Assembly: GCA_007695205.1 (NCBI GenBank)
Contig: REEF01000435.1
Coordinates: forward strand, 1 to 10,238
Source: Planctomycetaceae bacterium
GTDB taxonomy: Bacteria > Planctomycetota > Planctomycetia > Pirellulales > Pirellulaceae
Direction: 5' to 3'
DNA: 10,238 nt
Part shown: piece after piece, positions 7,368 to 10,238 of the stretch
How the letters are laid out: each line of letters begins with the position of its first letter
Position numbering within the stretch: the stretch's first letter is position 1
Translations under genes and position numbers: made by a program
The notes under the pieces: generated by a model
The model's database searches: none
The model's input: only the letters and a program-made list of their open reading frames with translations
Told to the model about the DNA's origin: nothing

Positions 7368-8678
7368 ATGAGCATCCGAGATCGATCTTTGAACGTCGCC
7401 GTCCTGGGCGGCGGGATGTTTTTCGATGAGGTGATCGGGCCGAGCTTGAAAGACATGATGCGGGGCGGCATCGCAGGAGCCTTGACCAGCATCGGGATGA
7501 GCCATCTGGCTGCCGAAGTGGCGGATGTGAAGATCCGCGTCAACGCCGTCGGTACGCGAAGCAGAACAACCGGAACCGCCGCTCGCATCGTCGATTGGTT
7601 TCGCCAGGATTTTCCCGATCTGCCGATCCACGCCTGCTACGGCGATACGGTCTGGAAAAAGATCCTGGCCGAACACAAGCCGGACGTCGTATTCGTCGCC
7701 ACGCCCGATCATCTGCACACCCAGCCGATCCTCGATGCGCTGGATGCCGGATGCGATGTGATCGCAGAAAAACCCCTGTGCCTGACCATGGCCGACGCGG
7801 ATCAAATCATCGCCCGAGCGCGACAGACGCAACGGATCGTCGCGGTCGACATGCACAAGCGGTTCGATCCCTTCGTCCGCGAGATGATGCAAAACGCCAG
7901 GCAACGCTACGGCACGATCAACCGCGTGCGAGCCGTGTTGGAAGAACCGCTGGCGGTCAGCAGCGAGATCTTCGCCTGGGCTCAGCAAAGCAATCCGTTC
8001 GCCTATGTCGGCTGCCATTGGCTGGACGTCGTGCACCATTACTTGCAAGTCCAACCGGTCGCCGTGTTTGCCACGGGGCAAAAGAATCTCCTGAAGCATT
8101 GGGACCAACACCACCGCGAAATCGCCGCGCGGCGCGGCGTTAACCCCGAAACGTTCCCACGACGTGACCCCCTCGATACCTGGGACAGCATCGATGTGGC
8201 CGTCACCTACCAAGATGGCATGCGCGGCGATTACAACAACCACTGGATCAACCCGGCCGAATTCGAAGGTGCCGTCAACCAGGAGATCGAGGTTTATGGG
8301 ATCTACGGACGCGGAATCGTCGACCAACAGGACCGAGGGTATCGAGAAACCATCATCGGCGACGGCTCCCGCACCCGAAATCCGTCCTTCGGCGGACGGA
8401 TTCAGCATCGCGGCGGCTACCAGGAGATCTTCGGCTACGGCAAAGCTTCGATCGTCTCGGGAATGCTGGCCATCATCCGCCGCCGATGGCGGAACGAATC
8501 CGTGGAAGAATTGGAAGAAACGTACCCCTCAGCAGCCAGCCAACGCGATGTCGTCCAAGTAATCGAAGCCGCAGGGATCGTCGCTGAAAAAAACCATCAA
8601 TGCCTTCAAGCCGGCCTAGGGACCCCCGTTACCGCTCGTCTGACCAGTGGTGATTTCCAAATCATGGGGGTGCCGTAG
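7368..8678 (+). CDS. Gfo/Idh/MocA-family NAD(P)-dependent oxidoreductase
   Basis: The 436-residue product has an N-terminal Rossmann domain. NVAVLGGGMFFDEV (9-22) is a GxGxxG-like dinucleotide loop. DVVFVATPDHLHTQPILDAL (106-125) carries the family TPDHLH segment, and EKPLCLT (134-140) has the conserved EKP lysine. The C-terminal substrate domain includes DMHKRFDP (161-168), VGCHWLDVVHH (214-224; His217 and Asp220 are candidate catalytic residues) and the late HRGGYQEIFGYGKAS segment. Family members oxidise or reduce sugars, inositols and related polyols. The actual substrate cannot be read here. There is no signal peptide or twin-arginine motif, so it is probably cytoplasmic, unlike many planctomycete secreted members. 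GGAG (7356-7359) lies 8 nt before the ATG. It is last in the plus-strand run, 52 bp after the U32 gene, and is followed by an inverted-repeat element. Confidence 0.93.
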   Translation: MSIRDRSLNVAVLGGGMFFDEVIGPSLKDMMRGGIAGALTSIGMSHLAAEVADVKIRVNAVGTRSRTTGTAARIVDWFRQDFPDLPIHACYGDTVWKKILAEHKPDVVFVATPDHLHTQPILDALDAGCDVIAEKPLCLTMADADQIIARARQTQRIVAVDMHKRFDPFVREMMQNARQRYGTINRVRAVLEEPLAVSSEIFAWAQQSNPFAYVGCHWLDVVHHYLQVQPVAVFATGQKNLLKHWDQHHREIAARRGVNPETFPRRDPLDTWDSIDVAVTYQDGMRGDYNNHWINPAEFEGAVNQEIEVYGIYGRGIVDQQDRGYRETIIGDGSRTRNPSFGGRIQHRGGYQEIFGYGKASIVSGMLAIIRRRWRNESVEELEETYPSAASQRDVVQVIEAAGIVAEKNHQCLQAGLGTPVTARLTSGDFQIMGVP

Positions 8679-8721
8679 GCGTGCGGCTCCGCAACACTCG
8701 ATCAGGGATGAAACCCCCTTA

Positions 8722-8820
8722 GCACCGTTCGAGAAATAACTGTCCAATGTCTCCTCGCCCCTCGTGGGAGAGGGCAGGGTGAGGGGGCAGAAAATGCGTC
8801 AGTTATTTCTCGAACGGTGC
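8722..8820. repeat. 99-bp MITE-like or REP-like element with perfect terminal inverted repeats
   Basis: The left arm GCACCGTTCGAGAAATAAC plus TG (8722-8742) is the exact reverse complement of the right arm (8800-8820): 21 bp, or 22 bp counting the flanking A8721/T8821 pair. TTA occurs immediately outside both arms (8719-8721 and 8821-8823), consistent with a 3-bp target duplication. Inside, CCTCGCCC (8753-8760) can pair with GGGTGAGG (8777-8784, one G-U), so the whole unit could fold as one long interrupted hairpin. It has no coding capacity. It sits between the oxidoreductase stop and the promoter of the next gene. It could also work as a transcription barrier, but it lacks a T-run. Its identity as a mobile element depends on finding other copies. 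Confidence 0.7.
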
Positions 8821-8836
8821 TTACCCATGAAAAATG

Positions 8837-8864
8837 TTGACGCAAAATAGATTTTCGGTATTTT
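8837..8864 (+). promoter_or_regulatory. Candidate promoter for the thioredoxin-dockerin gene
   Basis: TTGACG (8837-8842) is followed after 16 bp by TATTTT (8859-8864) in a locally AT-rich stretch of an otherwise GC-rich region. Transcription would start around 8871, leaving a leader of about 70 nt before the ATG at 8941. An AAGGA/AGGGA ribosome binding site lies near 8925-8935. The -35 box is only 17 bp beyond the 99-bp inverted-repeat element. The -10 match is mediocre. Confidence 0.4.
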
Positions 8865-8940
8865 CAAGGTAGATAAACACCCTATCGGGGCAGCTCGGAT
8901 CAGTGAAACGCACGCAGCAGGAAAAAGGACAGGGACGATC

Positions 8941-10131
8941 ATGGCACTTAGACCATCGCATCGGCAAGCGGCTCGCAAGGGCAACATCGGTTCGAGACGA
9001 CACGGTTCTTTCAGGTCACGACGCCTGGGCATGGAAACACTGGAACAACGGCAAATGCTCGACGGAGCAGCGGTCGGGTTATTGATGGCCGAGGGGGAAT
9101 CGGGACCCATGCCCGATTTTGTTCTGGTCGATCAGAATTCGACCTCAGCAACCTTCCAGCAGCAGGTTTCGCCCCGCGATTATCTGGAAAAAATCTCTGC
9201 GTGGTACCTAGGAGCTGCGTTCTGCGGCTACTGCGTGAACCAGTATGAATTGATGGATCAGATGCAGAACGAGCTGCAGCAGACGTACCCGCTGCTGCAA
9301 ATCGAATTGATCGGTATCAACGAACCCAATCAGGAAGCCGGCAACGCAACCGCCACCAACGGACGGGATATCCCCTGGTTGCAGGACACGGACACCGATG
9401 GCAACGGCCTTCCCGACAAGAGCGTGGATTTGTGGGGCATGTCGTTTCGCGATGTGGTGGTGCTGAACGGCGCGAACGAAAAGATCGCCAAAATGAATTT
9501 GAACCAGAATGATCTGGCGAATTCAGCCAACTATGACACATTGAAAGAGCTGCTTGTCGAAGAAGCGATGAAGCAACAGCGGCCGTGGCGCAATCCCGTC
9601 AATGCTCGGGATGTCAATAACAGCGGTTTCGTAGCGCCGCTGGATGTGCTGCTGATCATCAACGAACTGAATCTAAGCGAGCCGCGGCTGCTACCGCCAC
9701 CCACGGGCTCCGATTCGCCTCCACCGTTCTGGGATCCCAACGGCGACGGGTTCTTGACCGCTGCCGACGCGTTGTTTGTCATCAATTATCTGAACAGCCC
9801 GGAAAGCGGATTCTCTCAGGGCGAAGGAGAATCCTCCCCCATGCAATCGATGGCAGGCGATGCTTCCGATCGAGCTGACTTGGCCCTGATGGAGACCCGG
9901 ACGAAGGTTCCGGTGACTGTCGGTGCCGTGATCCCGTCCGTCCTGAACGTCGATCTCTCGCTCGATTCCTCCCTTGCTTCGGCGACGATGGCCCCGGACG
10001 ACGCGAATCGGATCTCGGCGGTCGATCAGGTTTTCGCCGAACAGGCTGCAGACGATCGGGCGATGGTCGCTCGCGATTCCGATTCGGACTCCCTGTCCGA
10101 GGAACTCGATCTGCTGAGCCTGCTGATCTGA
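8941..10131 (+). CDS. Putative exported thioredoxin-like protein with dockerin/EF-hand pair
   Basis: The 396-residue protein has four recognisable parts. The basic N-terminus ends in RRLGMETLEQRQMLDGA (27-43), resembling the LEPR-XLL-type motif of planctomycete surface proteins. Residues about 57-210 look like a thioredoxin fold: DFVLVDQN, then ISAWYLGAAFCGYC (85-98) with a Cys95-Gly-Tyr-Cys98 redox centre, LQIELIGIN, and DVVVLNG. Inside it, DTDTDGNGLPD (149-159) resembles a calcium-binding TSP3-type loop. Residues 217-286 form a dockerin-type pair: DVNNSGFVAPLD (224-235) and DPNGDGFLTAADA (265-277), each followed by a LLIINELN-like or LFVINYLN-like helix, with a PPP-rich linker between. An acidic tail ends DLLSLLI. 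A redox role outside the cytoplasm, tethered by a calcium-dependent module, is inferred. The partner and target are unknown. AAGGACAGGGA precedes the ATG. Confidence 0.85.
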   Translation: MALRPSHRQAARKGNIGSRRHGSFRSRRLGMETLEQRQMLDGAAVGLLMAEGESGPMPDFVLVDQNSTSATFQQQVSPRDYLEKISAWYLGAAFCGYCVNQYELMDQMQNELQQTYPLLQIELIGINEPNQEAGNATATNGRDIPWLQDTDTDGNGLPDKSVDLWGMSFRDVVVLNGANEKIAKMNLNQNDLANSANYDTLKELLVEEAMKQQRPWRNPVNARDVNNSGFVAPLDVLLIINELNLSEPRLLPPPTGSDSPPPFWDPNGDGFLTAADALFVINYLNSPESGFSQGEGESSPMQSMAGDASDRADLALMETRTKVPVTVGAVIPSVLNVDLSLDSSLASATMAPDDANRISAVDQVFAEQAADDRAMVARDSDSDSLSEELDLLSLLI

Positions 10132-10146
10132 TTGACGGTCCTTGAG

Positions 10147-10189
10147 CGACGTGAGCCAACCGCTGCTGGTCACGGTTTACGGCTCGTCG
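10147..10189. terminator. Bulged hairpin, possible bidirectional terminator
   Basis: CGAC (10147-10150), GAGCC (10153-10157) and AACCG (10158-10162) pair with CGGTT (10173-10177), GGCTC (10181-10185) and GTCG (10186-10189). This gives 14 base pairs interrupted by a 2-nt and a 3-nt bulge around a 10-nt loop. It lies 15 bp after the stop of the thioredoxin-dockerin gene and overlaps the stop of a possible convergent gene. There is no T-run on either side, so intrinsic termination is uncertain. Confidence 0.4.
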
Positions 10190-10238
10190 TCATCGACGGG
10201 CGGTTTCTTCCTGAGCTTCAAGGGGGCGGTGTAGACGT
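10177..10238 (-). CDS. Possible C-terminal end of a convergent gene, cut by the window edge
   Basis: On the minus strand an open frame enters from the right edge and ends at TAA (plus-strand 10177-10179) after 19 codons: VYTAPLKLRKKPPVDDDEP. The basic-then-acidic, proline-containing ending looks like a natural protein C-terminus, and the stop sits inside a hairpin between converging genes. The piece is too short to assign a function or to be sure it is coding. The plus-strand frame through the same bases is also open. Confidence 0.3.
   Translation of the reverse strand, partial: VYTAPLKLRKKPPVDDDEP

Noticed and set aside
7290..8408. 372-codon minus-strand open frame opposite the oxidoreductase gene
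   Set aside because: It is fully antisense to a well-supported Gfo/Idh/MocA gene, with no domain evidence of its own.
8799..9110. 103-codon minus-strand frame covering the 8820-8940 intergenic region
   Set aside because: It overlaps the promoter and N-terminus of the thioredoxin-dockerin gene, and its product has no coherent features.

Overview
The window is GC-rich bacterial chromosomal DNA that most probably comes from a planctomycete, likely of the Pirellulaceae type. This is inferred from gene content and not from a marker gene. The indicators are a WPQWRG-type secreted PQQ-like beta-propeller, an exported sulfatase, a Gfo/Idh/MocA oxidoreductase, and a surface-type protein with an R-x-L-x-x-E-x-LE-x-R-x-ML N-terminal motif plus a dockerin/EF-hand pair joined by a proline-rich linker. 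No rRNA, tRNA, CRISPR array, phage gene or transposase was seen.

Layout. Positions 90-2774 carry three minus-strand genes transcribed right to left: an O6-alkylguanine-DNA alkyltransferase, an enoyl-CoA hydratase/isomerase-family protein whose start overlaps the alkyltransferase end by 8 bp, and 56 bp further a secreted beta-propeller protein. A 150-bp divergent intergenic region (2775-2924) contains a near-consensus sigma70-type promoter facing right and a weaker candidate facing left, with overlapping -10 hexamers. To the right is a plus-strand run of four genes with gaps of only 43-52 bp: a soluble protein of unknown function, a sulfatase, a U32-family protein with the RlhA-like long architecture, and a Gfo/Idh/MocA oxidoreductase. 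These could form one transcript, but they share no obvious pathway.

The 262-bp gap 8679-8940 holds a 99-bp MITE-like or REP-like inverted-repeat element with perfect 21-bp terminal arms bounded by TTA on both sides. Just after it is a candidate promoter for the last complete gene. That gene (8941-10131) encodes a putative exported protein combining a thioredoxin-like domain (CGYC) with a dockerin-like calcium-binding pair. The right edge has a bulged hairpin and what may be the C-terminal end of a convergent minus-strand gene.

Most of the window is ordinary planctomycete housekeeping and secreted-protein content. I saw no complete novel defence or mobile system. The points most worth a second look are the thioredoxin-dockerin protein, the 99-bp element, the conserved-looking unknown gene behind the strongest promoter, and the hydratase-family protein lacking one of the two catalytic glutamates.
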